The notes beneath the pieces were generated by a model that made no database searches, was not told where the DNA came from, and saw nothing but the letters and a program-made list of their open reading frames with translations. 64,000 nt of DNA, from positions 2,976,001 through 3,040,000 of the forward strand of contig NZ_LT629750.1 of NCBI RefSeq assembly GCF_900105125.1. Direction: 5' to 3'. Both the position numbers and the translations under genes were made by a program. Shown piece after piece: positions 43,592-51,848 of the stretch (position 1 is its first letter; every line of letters starts with the position of its first letter). This stretch comes from Bradyrhizobium canariense. Its GTDB lineage: Bacteria; Pseudomonadota; Alphaproteobacteria; Rhizobiales; Xanthobacteraceae.

Positions 43592-43626
43592 AAAGCCGCT
43601 CGGCGTCGCGCCCGGGCGGCTTTTTT
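43592..43626 (+). terminator. strong intrinsic terminator
   Basis: AAAGCCGCTCGG (43592-43603) pairs with CCGGGCGGCTTT (43612-43623), one G-T wobble, eight-base loop, then six T (43621-43626) partly shared with the stem. It can end the CAP-protein transcript or a short RNA started at the CtrA-type box. The rest of the 433-bp gap, 43627-43882, shows no gene; a 19-codon frame at 43531-43590 (MVSEPCARCGGTGTGPAAV) has no ribosome site. Confidence 0.75.
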
Positions 43627-43882
43627 CTTCCAGCGGGATCGATGGGCTCGGCGAGACATCTGCCGCGACGATCATCGTCGCGCGGTGTCTCAACCGTTCT
43701 CCCGGAACTCGACACTGCCTGCACCGCAGGCAAAGGCGCTTCAAGAACGTGTCGGCCGTGTTGCAATAGAGCCGCGCACCGCGGGAAAAGAGACCTGCTA
43801 ACAACGTCTTCTGTTGCGGATGCGAATGCGGAGATTATACCTCGGCCAGCATTGCGGTCGGCACGCCTTGGCGAGGAACCTG

Positions 43883-44632
43883 ATGAAGTCACATAGCGGT
43901 AGCATGGTGTTTTTCGGCAGGCTTTCCTTCCCCTCCGGCCTTCGGTTGGGCTCGCTGAGAGCCGCAGCGATCGCGATGCTGCTGTTCGGCCTGCCGATCA
44001 ATCCAGGCGCGGCCCATGCAGCGCCCGCTGCGCCCAGCGCCCATGTTTTTCTAGTCCGCGGCGTCCTCAATATTTTCTCGCTTGGCATGGACCAGATCGC
44101 GAACCGGCTGCAGCAGCAGGGCATCACCGCTACCGTTCACAATCACATGCTATGGGCCTCGATCGCGGACGAGGCCGCCGCTGAATATAAAAGCGGGCGC
44201 GTGAACACCATCATTCTGGTCGGACACTCCTCCGGAGCAACAGTGCTGCCTGATATTGTGGCACGGCTGGATCGGCAGGGCGTTCCGGTCAAACTGGCGA
44301 TCGGCCTCGACTCGGTTTTCCATACCAGTCTCACCGGCCGTGTCGGACGTTACATCAATTTCTACGTGGCCAATGGCGCCGGCACCCCCGTCCAAAGGAC
44401 CAAGGACTTCCGCGGGACGCTTGAAAATGTTGACGTCGAGAGGGTGCCTGGCATCTCCCACCTGACGATCGACAAAAACGAGCTCATGCAGCAAAAGGTG
44501 ATCGCCGAGATCGACGCTGCAGTACGCAGCGGCCCGAGCCGGTTGCCCACAGAGAAGAAGCCGCAGCAGCCGGTAGCCGGCACGGCCCCGCAAGGCTCGC
44601 CCACGAAGCGCGCAACCGCCGCAGCCAACTGA
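43883..44632 (+). CDS. exported alpha/beta-hydrolase-like protein (copy 1)
   Basis: About 249 residues: a signal segment (LGSLRAAAIAMLLFGLPINP to AAHA), then a compact hydrolase-like domain with VFLVRGVLNIFSLGMDQIAN, IILVGHSSGATVLPDIVARL (GHSSG nucleophile elbow, Ser likely catalytic), IGLDSVFHTSL and HLTIDKNELMQQ (His possibly of the triad). The Pro/Lys/Ala-rich tail is low complexity. ATG at 43883 follows GAGG. It is related to the following gene over the whole hydrolase part. Periplasmic location likely; substrate unknown. Confidence 0.78.
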   Translation: MKSHSGSMVFFGRLSFPSGLRLGSLRAAAIAMLLFGLPINPGAAHAAPAAPSAHVFLVRGVLNIFSLGMDQIANRLQQQGITATVHNHMLWASIADEAAAEYKSGRVNTIILVGHSSGATVLPDIVARLDRQGVPVKLAIGLDSVFHTSLTGRVGRYINFYVANGAGTPVQRTKDFRGTLENVDVERVPGISHLTIDKNELMQQKVIAEIDAAVRSGPSRLPTEKKPQQPVAGTAPQGSPTKRATAAAN

Positions 44633-44758
44633 TCGCGTTACCGAAAATGCCGGGCCCGGCGCCTGGCAACGCCTCAAATTCCGCCCATTCGTCAGCGATG
44701 CCACGCTGACACGCGACAGATAGCGCGCCTCTGCGTTGTCGACCCAGCAGCAACGAAT

Positions 44759-45778
44759 GTGCGGATAGTGAAGACCAGACAGATTTGTTCCTGGCGACTT
44801 GCCGCCTTCCTGACCACGGCGATGCTTGCCCTAGGCGGCACGACGCACCTCGCGGTCGCCGGCGCGATTGTCGCGACGAAGCAAATCACGGCACAAGCCT
44901 CCGACAATCGGGCGGCCGTGCAGGCGAAAGGCAGCGCGCCTGGCATGCGCCCTGCCGCGACGCCGCGAGCGGCCGAACCACCACCGCCGGTCGTGCCCCG
45001 CGGGCGCGCTTATCTATTCCGGGGTGCACTCGGACCTATTTTTTCGCGCGGCATGGACAGGTTGACGGAGAAGATCCAGCAGGCCGGTATCACGGCTGAC
45101 GTCTACGAATTCACCATCTGCAGCCTGATCGCCTCAACTGCGATCGACGACTACCGGCGAGACCCCGCTCCGATCATTCTCATCGGCCACTCGATGGGCG
45201 GCCGTTGCGCGCTGCTGTTCTCGGAAACGCTTCAGGCCGAGGGCATTCCGGTCAGCCTCGTCGTCACGATCGACCCGGCTCATATGAGTCCCAGCGTCCC
45301 GCTCAATGTCGAGCGGTTCATCAATATCTTTCTGTCGAAAGACGTTCTGGGTGGCGGCGACATCAAGCCGGCGCCGGGCTTTCCCGGCCATTACGCCAGC
45401 TATGACCTGGCAGAGCATGACGAGGTCTCGCACATCACCATCGACAAGATGGATGCGGTCCATCAGCAGCTGGTTGCCAAGATCGTACAGCTCGCCGCGA
45501 CGCCTGCCAAAGTGGAAGGCGAGACACTCCCCCTTCGCTATGTCGTCCCGCCGAAGGAGCAGATTGAACTGTGGGACAGCGGCACGGCGATAGCCGCCCG
45601 CGCCGGCGATACGTTGCAAACGCTGGCGTCACAGTACGGTCTGCCGCTGTGGTCGCTGACCCAGATCAATCAGATGCCGGACACTGCGCCGCTGGCGGCC
45701 GGCCAGCGCGTGATCATACCCCGCCATCTGGTGCCGCCGCTGAGCGCCGTTTCCGAACCGATTTCTTCAAGACGCTGA
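44759..45778 (+). CDS. exported alpha/beta-hydrolase-like protein with C-terminal LysM domain (copy 2)
   Basis: The 339-residue paralogue of the preceding gene has a signal peptide (to about residue 35), a Pro/Ala-rich linker, the same domain start RAYLFRGALGPIFSRGMDRL, nucleophile elbow LIGHSMGGRCALL, VTIDPAHMSPSVPLN and HITIDKMDAVHQQ, and then a LysM domain at about 277-325 (AIAARAGDTLQTLASQYGLP ... NQMPDTAPLAAGQRVIIP). LysM binds N-acetylglucosamine polymers, so the enzyme is probably held at peptidoglycan. GTG 44759 is assumed as start; GTG 44768 is possible. Confidence 0.8.
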   Translation: MRIVKTRQICSWRLAAFLTTAMLALGGTTHLAVAGAIVATKQITAQASDNRAAVQAKGSAPGMRPAATPRAAEPPPPVVPRGRAYLFRGALGPIFSRGMDRLTEKIQQAGITADVYEFTICSLIASTAIDDYRRDPAPIILIGHSMGGRCALLFSETLQAEGIPVSLVVTIDPAHMSPSVPLNVERFINIFLSKDVLGGGDIKPAPGFPGHYASYDLAEHDEVSHITIDKMDAVHQQLVAKIVQLAATPAKVEGETLPLRYVVPPKEQIELWDSGTAIAARAGDTLQTLASQYGLPLWSLTQINQMPDTAPLAAGQRVIIPRHLVPPLSAVSEPISSRR

Positions 45779-45790
45779 GGCGGTTCGGCG

Positions 45791-45805
45791 CCGGTTTTAA
45801 ACCGG
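45791..45805. repeat. inverted repeat CCGGTTT-T-AAACCGG between convergent genes
   Basis: A perfect 7-bp dyad with a single central base sits between the convergent LysM-hydrolase and ICMT-like genes. It may be a bidirectional transcription stop, although a T run outside the stem is absent. Confidence 0.35.
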
Positions 45806-45809
45806 TCGG

Positions 45810-46433
45810 CTAGAAGCGAAGAAACGGCACGATCATCGGCACGCGGCGGCAATAGGGGCCGTAGATCTCCGCACCGAGCTCAGCGGTGAGGAAACCCTCC
45901 TCCATGCGCGCCTTCTGCCATTCGCCGAACGAGATCAGGAGCGCGCCAATCAGCGATGTCCACGTCCCGACGGCAACGCCCGTCGCCAGGATCGCGAGGA
46001 TCAGACCGGTGTAGATCGGGTGACGCACCATCCCATAAGGCCCGGTATCGATAATGCGATGATCTTCCTTGTGCGTGATGGCGTTGGACCAGTAGCGTCC
46101 GAGATGGATGCGTGCCCACCAGGTAAATGAGATGCCGATCAACACCACGACGGCCAGCACATAAGTGCCGGCGTTGCCGAGATCGTAGAGTGCCTTCTCC
46201 CCGAGCGCTCCCGCCGTCCACGGCGACAACAGAATCGCACCCAGCAGAATGGGCAGGCGATAGACCCACGAATCCAGGGTTGGCACGTACGTCTTGGTTC
46301 GCCCGGACCAGACTGACGCGACGATCCAGCTGACAACCCATGCCAGCCAGATCAACGCCAGCAATTTTGTGGGCCAGGTGACGATCCAGCCGCTCAAGAC
46401 CGCGTCATAGATTTCGCCGGGACGACTAGGCAT
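45810..46433 (-). CDS. isoprenylcysteine carboxyl methyltransferase (ICMT)-family membrane protein
   Basis: The 207-residue protein has five hydrophobic segments and the C-terminal ICMT/PEMT core: ITHKEDHRIIDTGPYGMVRHP, IYTGLILAILATGVAVGTW and EEGFLTAELGAEIYGPYCRRVP, which binds S-adenosylmethionine. Bacterial members methylate unknown lipids or small molecules. Its first codons overlap the epimerase gene by eight bases, so the three genes 47981 to 45810 form one operon. Confidence 0.88.
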   Translation of the reverse strand: MPSRPGEIYDAVLSGWIVTWPTKLLALIWLAWVVSWIVASVWSGRTKTYVPTLDSWVYRLPILLGAILLSPWTAGALGEKALYDLGNAGTYVLAVVVLIGISFTWWARIHLGRYWSNAITHKEDHRIIDTGPYGMVRHPIYTGLILAILATGVAVGTWTSLIGALLISFGEWQKARMEEGFLTAELGAEIYGPYCRRVPMIVPFLRF

Positions 46434-47430
46434 GCTTCAAAATCCTACCAACGGGTACGCCCATCATATGCGCGATGGTCTCGCGCAAGACGGGCTCGAC
46501 GGGACGCGGAGTATAGCCGAGCTCGCGCCTGGCCTTGTCAATTGGAAGCGCCGTCGCCCGCCGGGCGATCCGGACGCCTTCGACCGTCGCCGAAGGGACG
46601 CGGCCGGTCACATAATCAGCCTTGAACTCTAGCACCCAGGCCGCCAGTTCCGCGAGCCGGCCGGGAACCGGAACGAACAGCTTGCGGCGGCCACTGGTCG
46701 CCGCCATCAGCGCCAGGATTTGGCCGAGCCGAACACAGTCGCCGCCGAGAAGGTAGCGATGCCCGACCCGCCCCTTTTCCATGGCAAGGATAAGGCCGAG
46801 CGCAACGTCGCGCACGTCGACAAGGTTCACGATGAAATCAAGATACAGCTGAAAACGCCCATCGCCGAGAAAATGTTGAAGCATGGCGGTCGGCGGCGTC
46901 AAATTGTGATCGTGCGGGCCGATCGGCATCGTCGGGCAGCCAACGACCACCGGAAAACCGGATGCGGCAGCCTGCAACGCCAATTTGTCGGCAAGCATTT
47001 TCGAACGCGTGTACGGCCCCGGCATTCCATCGACCGTCAACGAGGCATCTTCCGCGGCGCTATCGGCCGGTTGAGACGCGCCAAAAAGGATCGACTCGGT
47101 CGAGCAGTGCATAAATCGGGCGACGCCATGCTGGCGCGCCGCAGCCAGGACGTTCTCGGTGCCAATGAAATTGACCGCGTGAAAATCCGCTCTGTCCCGC
47201 TTCCACATGCCTGGCAGGCCGGCCAGGTGATACACCTCTTCGACGCCGGCCATCGCGGCATGCACCCGCCCCTTGTCGAGCACAGAGCCTTCGACATAGT
47301 CCACCGCCGGCAACACACGGGTGGGCAAAAGGACATCGATAACGCGCACCTGTCGACCCCGAGCGACAAGCTCCGATACCAGATGCTGCCCGATGAAGCC
47401 GCTGCCACCGGTAACGAGTGCGAATGTCAT
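46426..47430 (-). CDS. NAD-dependent epimerase/dehydratase (extended SDR, HpnA/dihydroflavonol reductase-like)
   Basis: The 334-residue enzyme starts MTFALVTGGSGFIGQHLVSEL (GGSGFIG cofactor loop) and has VYHLAGLPGMWKRD, HCSTESILFGAS, catalytic YxxxK in PGPYTRSKMLADKL and GCPTMPIGPHD. These features fit extended SDRs acting on lipid- or sugar-linked substrates, such as HpnA-like or dihydroflavonol/3-beta-HSD-like enzymes. ATG at 47430 overlaps the stop of the Mpo1-like gene (ATGA). Specificity unknown. Confidence 0.88.
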   Translation of the reverse strand: MTFALVTGGSGFIGQHLVSELVARGRQVRVIDVLLPTRVLPAVDYVEGSVLDKGRVHAAMAGVEEVYHLAGLPGMWKRDRADFHAVNFIGTENVLAAARQHGVARFMHCSTESILFGASQPADSAAEDASLTVDGMPGPYTRSKMLADKLALQAAASGFPVVVGCPTMPIGPHDHNLTPPTAMLQHFLGDGRFQLYLDFIVNLVDVRDVALGLILAMEKGRVGHRYLLGGDCVRLGQILALMAATSGRRKLFVPVPGRLAELAAWVLEFKADYVTGRVPSATVEGVRIARRATALPIDKARRELGYTPRPVEPVLRETIAHMMGVPVGRILKHA

Positions 47431-47981
47431 GAATGCGCGTGCGGCTCGCTTCGGCGGTCGCCTGGGTGGAGCGACGCGCTGAGCGGCGCCGCCGGTCCGA
47501 TGATTGCGGCAAGATCGTGCCGCAATCCGAGCGCGATGAACAGCTTCGCCATCACGAATATCGGCCCGAGCAGCAGGTGCGACGGATTGTCCACCAGTGC
47601 CGGCTGCCGGCGTTCGAATACCTGGTGCCCGACGATTTGCGACGCCACGCCGGTGACGATCAGAATCGCGGTCGTGATCCATACGCCGGTGACGCTTGCG
47701 TGATCCGCGATCATCGCCGCGGCCGCCAGCAGCAGAACGGCGACGCCGACAATCGCCAGTCCCAGTGCCGTGTCGAGGACGAGCCAGTAGATCAGGACGG
47801 GGAGAGCCATAAGGGTCGCCACGGTGATTTGGGCGCCGAATAGTGAAATCGGCCACATCGAGAGCGGCAAAATGGCCCCCAGGAACAGCAAAATGATCCC
47901 AAGCACATGCATTGCGCAGTTCCACGGATCACGGTGGTATTCCACGTAATCCGCCAGCTGGCGCTGGAAATAGGCGGTCAT
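47427..47981 (-). CDS. Mpo1-like (DUF962/YGL010w) membrane protein, putative 2-hydroxy fatty acid dioxygenase
   Basis: The 184-residue protein matches the DUF962 pattern: YVEYHRDPWNCAMHVLGIIL (His-x6 region) near the N-terminus, four hydrophobic helices, and SQIVGHQVFERRQPALVDN before the last helix. Yeast Mpo1 is an iron-dependent dioxygenase that shortens 2-hydroxy fatty acids by one carbon in phytosphingosine breakdown. The conserved His residues of that active site are present. ATG at 47981; the gene starts the three-gene operon with the epimerase and ICMT-like genes. Confidence 0.82.
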   Translation of the reverse strand: MTAYFQRQLADYVEYHRDPWNCAMHVLGIILLFLGAILPLSMWPISLFGAQITVATLMALPVLIYWLVLDTALGLAIVGVAVLLLAAAAMIADHASVTGVWITTAILIVTGVASQIVGHQVFERRQPALVDNPSHLLLGPIFVMAKLFIALGLRHDLAAIIGPAAPLSASLHPGDRRSEPHAHS

Positions 47982-48008
47982 ACAGGGTCCTTTCCCGCTT
48001 TGGGGCAC

Positions 48009-48020
48009 TGGAACGTTCCA
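48009..48020. promoter_or_regulatory. perfect 12-bp palindrome TGGAACGTTCCA upstream of Mpo1-like gene
   Basis: The palindrome lies 28 bp upstream of the Mpo1-like start and resembles the general TGGAA-N-TTCCA operators of several regulator families. No regulator gene is adjacent. Confidence 0.45.
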
Positions 48021-48112
48021 AAGCAATTGGTCACGACAATATGGAACTTCTGCGTCATCCCCCCGCCTCCGGCACGGACGCGGCGCTACTTAAACTGCAG
48101 CTCTGTCCGAAG

Positions 48113-48451
48113 TCAAAACGCGGTTTCGGAATCGGGATACCACCGCTGCAAGGCATCAGCGTTCGGGGACTTTGCGGCAGGCATCTGAACGAGGTTTCGG
48201 CAGTAGCGCCCATTCGCGATTTGAGCCTCACGCGATGGTTCATGAGCCACGAATATCCGATAGAAGGTCATCACTATCTCGAATGCGATGAAACCCACAA
48301 CAATCAGTTCGAAGCGCCGACCGTTGCGTGTCGATGATATCTGCAGGCGTCGTTGCAGTCTCAGAGATGACAGCAAGTTTTCGATTTCGACATGCTCTCG
48401 CAGTTCCCTAACCAGCGACGTGTCCGACGAGTCGGTTTCGAGTGAGGTCCG
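48113..48451 (-). other. open stretch with coiled coil and one membrane helix, possible gene remnant
   Basis: A frame open from after a TGA (48452-48454) to a stop at 48113 reads SLVRELREHVEIENLLSSL, LRLQRRLQISSTRNGRRFE and LIVVGFIAFEIVMTFYRIFV. A charged helical segment followed by one hydrophobic helix resembles the C-terminal anchor of RMD1/DUF155 proteins. There is no ATG or GTG before the helix; TTG at 48376 is the only possible start. I regard it as a truncated gene; similarity is by eye only. Confidence 0.3.
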
Positions 48452-48821
48452 TCACTCTCGAGCCTGCCTTCAAAATAAGCGGCTGTGTTATCTGGATCAC
48501 AGCCGAATCGCCCGCACAGGCGTATGAGTCGCTTGTATGGCCGCGAACAAGGTAACGGCGGTACACGAGCTTGGCTTCCTCCCGACGCCAAGAGGCGACT
48601 AGAGCCGTCCGCAATTCGGGCGGCTCCTTTGTTGACGCCATATGGCCGGCCCGCGCGAAAGTGGACGCAGCTAAGAATTCGCTCGGCCCCTCTCACTGCG
48701 CTAATGTCACCGACACTGCTTGCTGGTGCAGACGAGTGATCGAGGGACGACGGTCGGCTGCCGGCCCTTAGCAACAACCGCGAAGCGTTTGCGCTGACAT
48801 CAGGCTCAAACAAAGAGATGA
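48452..48821. other. intergenic region without recognisable gene
   Basis: Open frames here on both strands have no family motif, biased composition or ribosome sites. Apart from the palindrome at its right border I see nothing in it. Confidence 0.5.
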
Positions 48822-48857
48822 GATCGTGATCCGATTCAATCTGATCGGATCATGATC
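48822..48857. repeat. GATC-rich imperfect palindrome at the 3' end of the MHS transporter gene
   Basis: GATCGTGATCCGAT (48822-48835) and ATCGGATCATGATC (48844-48857) pair at 13 of 14 positions around an eight-base loop. It abuts the transporter stop codon and could end its transcript, though only scattered T follow on the minus strand. Its form suggests a dispersed element rather than a simple terminator. Confidence 0.5.
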
Positions 48858-50200
48858 TAATGCACGTTCAGGTCGACGCCCTTCGGATCCCTGATGGTGG
48901 AAACGGCAACCAGCGAGATCACCGAGAGCACCATGATATACACCCCCACCCGCCAGGATTCGCCGTAGGTTCCGATAATCCATTGCGCGATCGCCGGGGC
49001 AAAAGCACCACCCAGGATAGCGCCGAGCGCGTAAGAGATGGAGACACCGGAGTAACGGACCTTGGCTCGGAATAGTTCGGCGTACAACGCCGCCTGCGGC
49101 CCATAGGAGAGGCCCAACCCGATCGTCAGGCCGAGCGCCGCGACAAAGAACAGCGCCACGCTCTTCGTATCGATCAGTAACCACATCGGGACTGCCCAAA
49201 CAATCATGATGCCGTAGCCGATCTGGAATGTGCGCACGCGGCCTATCCAGTCGCCCATCAAGCCCCCCAGCAGGGTGAAAGCAAACCAGCCAAAGGCAGC
49301 CAGCGTGCTCACCAGCAGGATCTGGTCGGTCGGGAGCTTTAGCGTGTTCAGGCCATAACTGATCATGAAGGCGATCAGGATGTAGCCGGCCGCGTTGTTG
49401 GCCATGAAAGTCAGGGCCATGCGCAGGATGTCTTTGCTTTGCTCGCGGAAGAGTTCTCGCAGCGGAGCCGAGGACTCCTTGTGGCGTTGCTGCATCGCCC
49501 TGAACACCGGCGATTCCTCGACGGTGCGCCGGACCACCGCGCCGACGACAATCAGCACGATCGAGAACAGGAACGGGATCCGCCATCCCCATTCGACCAT
49601 GGCCTGCCTTCCAAGCGCGGTTGTCAGGCCCCACAGCGCCCCCGTCGCCAAAATCATGCCCAGGGGTGTACCGATCTGCGGGAACGAGCCGAACAGGCTG
49701 CGCTTGCCAACCGGCGCGTATTCTACCGCCATCAGGGCCGCCCCACCCCACTCGCCTCCGGCCGAAAAACCTTGCAGAATCCTCAGCAGGATCAGAAGGG
49801 CCGGCGCCCAAGCGCCGATCTGCGCATAAGTCGGCAGGACGCCAACCAGCGCCGTTGCCGCCCCCATCAGGACCAGCGTCATGACCAGGACGCCACGGCG
49901 TCCGAAGCGGTCTCCCATGTATCCGCAGACGATCGCGCCGAGCGGCCGGAACAGAAACGAGAGCCCAATGGTCGCAAACGACACGACCTGGGCGAGCAGC
50001 GGATTGTTCTGGATCATCGGCCCGAAGAACAGCGGGCCAAAGACGAGTCCGGCAGCCTGGGCGTAGACGAAGAAGTCATACCATTCGATGGTGGTGCCCA
50101 CCAAAGTCGCCGCCAGGACTTTCTTTTCGTCCCAAGAGACGCCGGAGCGGACGCCGGAGCCGACGCCGGGCGCGGCAATTGGTGTTGATGTAATCGTCAT
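48857..50200 (-). CDS. MFS transporter, metabolite:H+ symporter (MHS) family
   Basis: The 447-residue protein has twelve hydrophobic segments and MHS hallmarks: GTTIEWYDFFVYAQAAGLVF, GDRFGRRGVLVMTL, LLRILQGFSAGGEWGGAALM and EYAPVGKRSLFGSFPQIG, with a C-terminal RVRTFQIGYG. MHS carriers (ProP, KgtP, citrate) take up compatible solutes and carboxylates by proton symport. ATG 50200 follows GGGAGG. It lies 157 bp downstream of an exported dipeptidase on the same strand, so it may import that enzyme's products. Confidence 0.92.
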   Translation of the reverse strand: MTITSTPIAAPGVGSGVRSGVSWDEKKVLAATLVGTTIEWYDFFVYAQAAGLVFGPLFFGPMIQNNPLLAQVVSFATIGLSFLFRPLGAIVCGYMGDRFGRRGVLVMTLVLMGAATALVGVLPTYAQIGAWAPALLILLRILQGFSAGGEWGGAALMAVEYAPVGKRSLFGSFPQIGTPLGMILATGALWGLTTALGRQAMVEWGWRIPFLFSIVLIVVGAVVRRTVEESPVFRAMQQRHKESSAPLRELFREQSKDILRMALTFMANNAAGYILIAFMISYGLNTLKLPTDQILLVSTLAAFGWFAFTLLGGLMGDWIGRVRTFQIGYGIMIVWAVPMWLLIDTKSVALFFVAALGLTIGLGLSYGPQAALYAELFRAKVRYSGVSISYALGAILGGAFAPAIAQWIIGTYGESWRVGVYIMVLSVISLVAVSTIRDPKGVDLNVH

Positions 50201-50357
50201 AGTGCCTCCCCGTTGCGTCTTCTTTTTCCAGCGTGCTTTCCTGGCGCGCTTCGCAGATAGCAATGTCAGTCCGTTTATGACAGCAAAAAGCGCCCGTTGC
50301 TTCGCTGACGGTCCTCCCGCTGACAAGGCGTCAGGTCGCCTTGTCAGTTCGCCTCGG

Positions 50358-51632
50358 TCAGCTCGCCTTGGCCTGTCCCAGCACGCGCATCCAGTTTTCT
50401 CCGGCGATCTTGCGGACGTTCTCCGGCGTTGTGATCCGGTGCAGGGCCGCAATCAGATCAGGGTAGCCGGTCGGATCGGCCGGAACGGAGCTTCGGCCGG
50501 CGACCATGTCCAGGCCGATTGCGACGTGATCTGCGCCAACCAGCTTGATGACGTAGTCGACATGCTCAGCCCACTCATCCGCCGTCGGCAGCGAAGACAA
50601 CGCCGTCGGGTCTTCTTTCCAATCTGCCAGCGCAAGCCAGCGCTCACGAAACTCCCGGTCCATGCGTTCGATGAACTCGCCATGGTCGCCGGGCGGCCGC
50701 GTGAAGGACGGCTGGTATCCGACCATGCCGAATACCGCCTTGCCGGAATTGGCGGCGCCGGCGGGATTGCTTGCCATCCACTGTCGATAGCGTTTTCCGA
50801 CCACAGCCGCCGCACCATGAATTCCAATCAGGCCGCCCTTGTTGGCAAGCGCCTTGAGCACCTCGTCGGAGAGTCCAGCGCCCGAAACAGCCTTCACGGT
50901 TTCATGGCTGGCGACCACCGGTGCCCGGCTATTCTCTATCAGCTGTGCCTGAACCGCTTCGGTGCCGTGGGCAATATCGATGAGGATACCGAGCTCGTTC
51001 ATCTGCCTGACGAGCTTGCGGCCGTGCTCGTTGATGCCGCCAAAATGGTCAGGCTTTTCGCCGCCCTGAACAGCCGCGAGCGCGCTGTCGCTGAACGCGT
51101 TAAAGCCGGTTTGCGTCGCGAACTGGACGGTCCGCAAACCCAGCCGGTAGAAGGCGTCGAGCACGTCCGGATCGCCTTCATGGTCGAATCCCGACTCGCA
51201 GCCGATGAAGACTGCCATGCGTCCGCTGCCGACAATGCGTCGGGCGTCAGCCGGACTGAGCGCGATGGCCATCTTGTCGGCATGCGCTTCGGAAAACCGC
51301 AGCAGCGTGTCGATCAGACGAAGGGCCTGCTTCGGGGTGTAGTTGTAGTTCCAGTAGCCGTATGGCCCGATGTTATCGATGATGCAGTTGACACCCGCTG
51401 CTCGCGCACGCGCAAAGTCCCACCCGTATTTTGTCGGGGTCCACGGATCGATACCTTCCCAATAAATCCGATTGGTGACGTGCACATGCCCATCCATCAC
51501 GATCTCAACGGCGTCGGCCGCGGACGCCTTCGTCGTCCAGTTCAGACGATCTGCAAGGCCCGCAACAGCAGCGGCCGCGGCACTCCACCGCAAAACGTCC
51601 CGGCGCGTTTGGCCGGAGGCTGGCTTGTTCAT
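50358..51632 (-). CDS. exported M19 (renal dipeptidase-type) peptidase with Tat signal
   Basis: The 424-residue protein has a twin-arginine signal (GQTRRDVLRWSAAAAAVAGLA) and an M19 TIM-barrel: VMDGHVHV, FIGCESGFDHEGD, GILIDIAHGTEA, VVASHETVKAVSG and HVAIGLDMVAG, ending ENVRKIAGENWMRVLG. M19 enzymes are dizinc dipeptidases. The first metal motif, normally HxD, is His49-Val-His51 here, so metal geometry or activity may differ. It is upstream of an MHS transporter gene and may degrade D- or dehydro-dipeptides in the periplasm. Confidence 0.88.
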   Translation of the reverse strand: MNKPASGQTRRDVLRWSAAAAAVAGLADRLNWTTKASAADAVEIVMDGHVHVTNRIYWEGIDPWTPTKYGWDFARARAAGVNCIIDNIGPYGYWNYNYTPKQALRLIDTLLRFSEAHADKMAIALSPADARRIVGSGRMAVFIGCESGFDHEGDPDVLDAFYRLGLRTVQFATQTGFNAFSDSALAAVQGGEKPDHFGGINEHGRKLVRQMNELGILIDIAHGTEAVQAQLIENSRAPVVASHETVKAVSGAGLSDEVLKALANKGGLIGIHGAAAVVGKRYRQWMASNPAGAANSGKAVFGMVGYQPSFTRPPGDHGEFIERMDREFRERWLALADWKEDPTALSSLPTADEWAEHVDYVIKLVGADHVAIGLDMVAGRSSVPADPTGYPDLIAALHRITTPENVRKIAGENWMRVLGQAKAS

Positions 51633-51848
51633 CTCTTGTCTCCGAGGGGGAAAATCGTCGGTTGCTTTGGCTGAATGCTTTTAGCCGAATTCAATGATCC
51701 GGATAGCCGGCGGCGCGAATATTCGCCTTGCGCCAGAGCAGCCTCAAAACGACTGACAAGGTTTCATGTCGTTGCCCGTCGGTCAGCCGACCGACTCGAT
51801 CTTGACGGAAGCCTTGTCCGTCAGTGATCGGACCAACGTAAACGTTGG

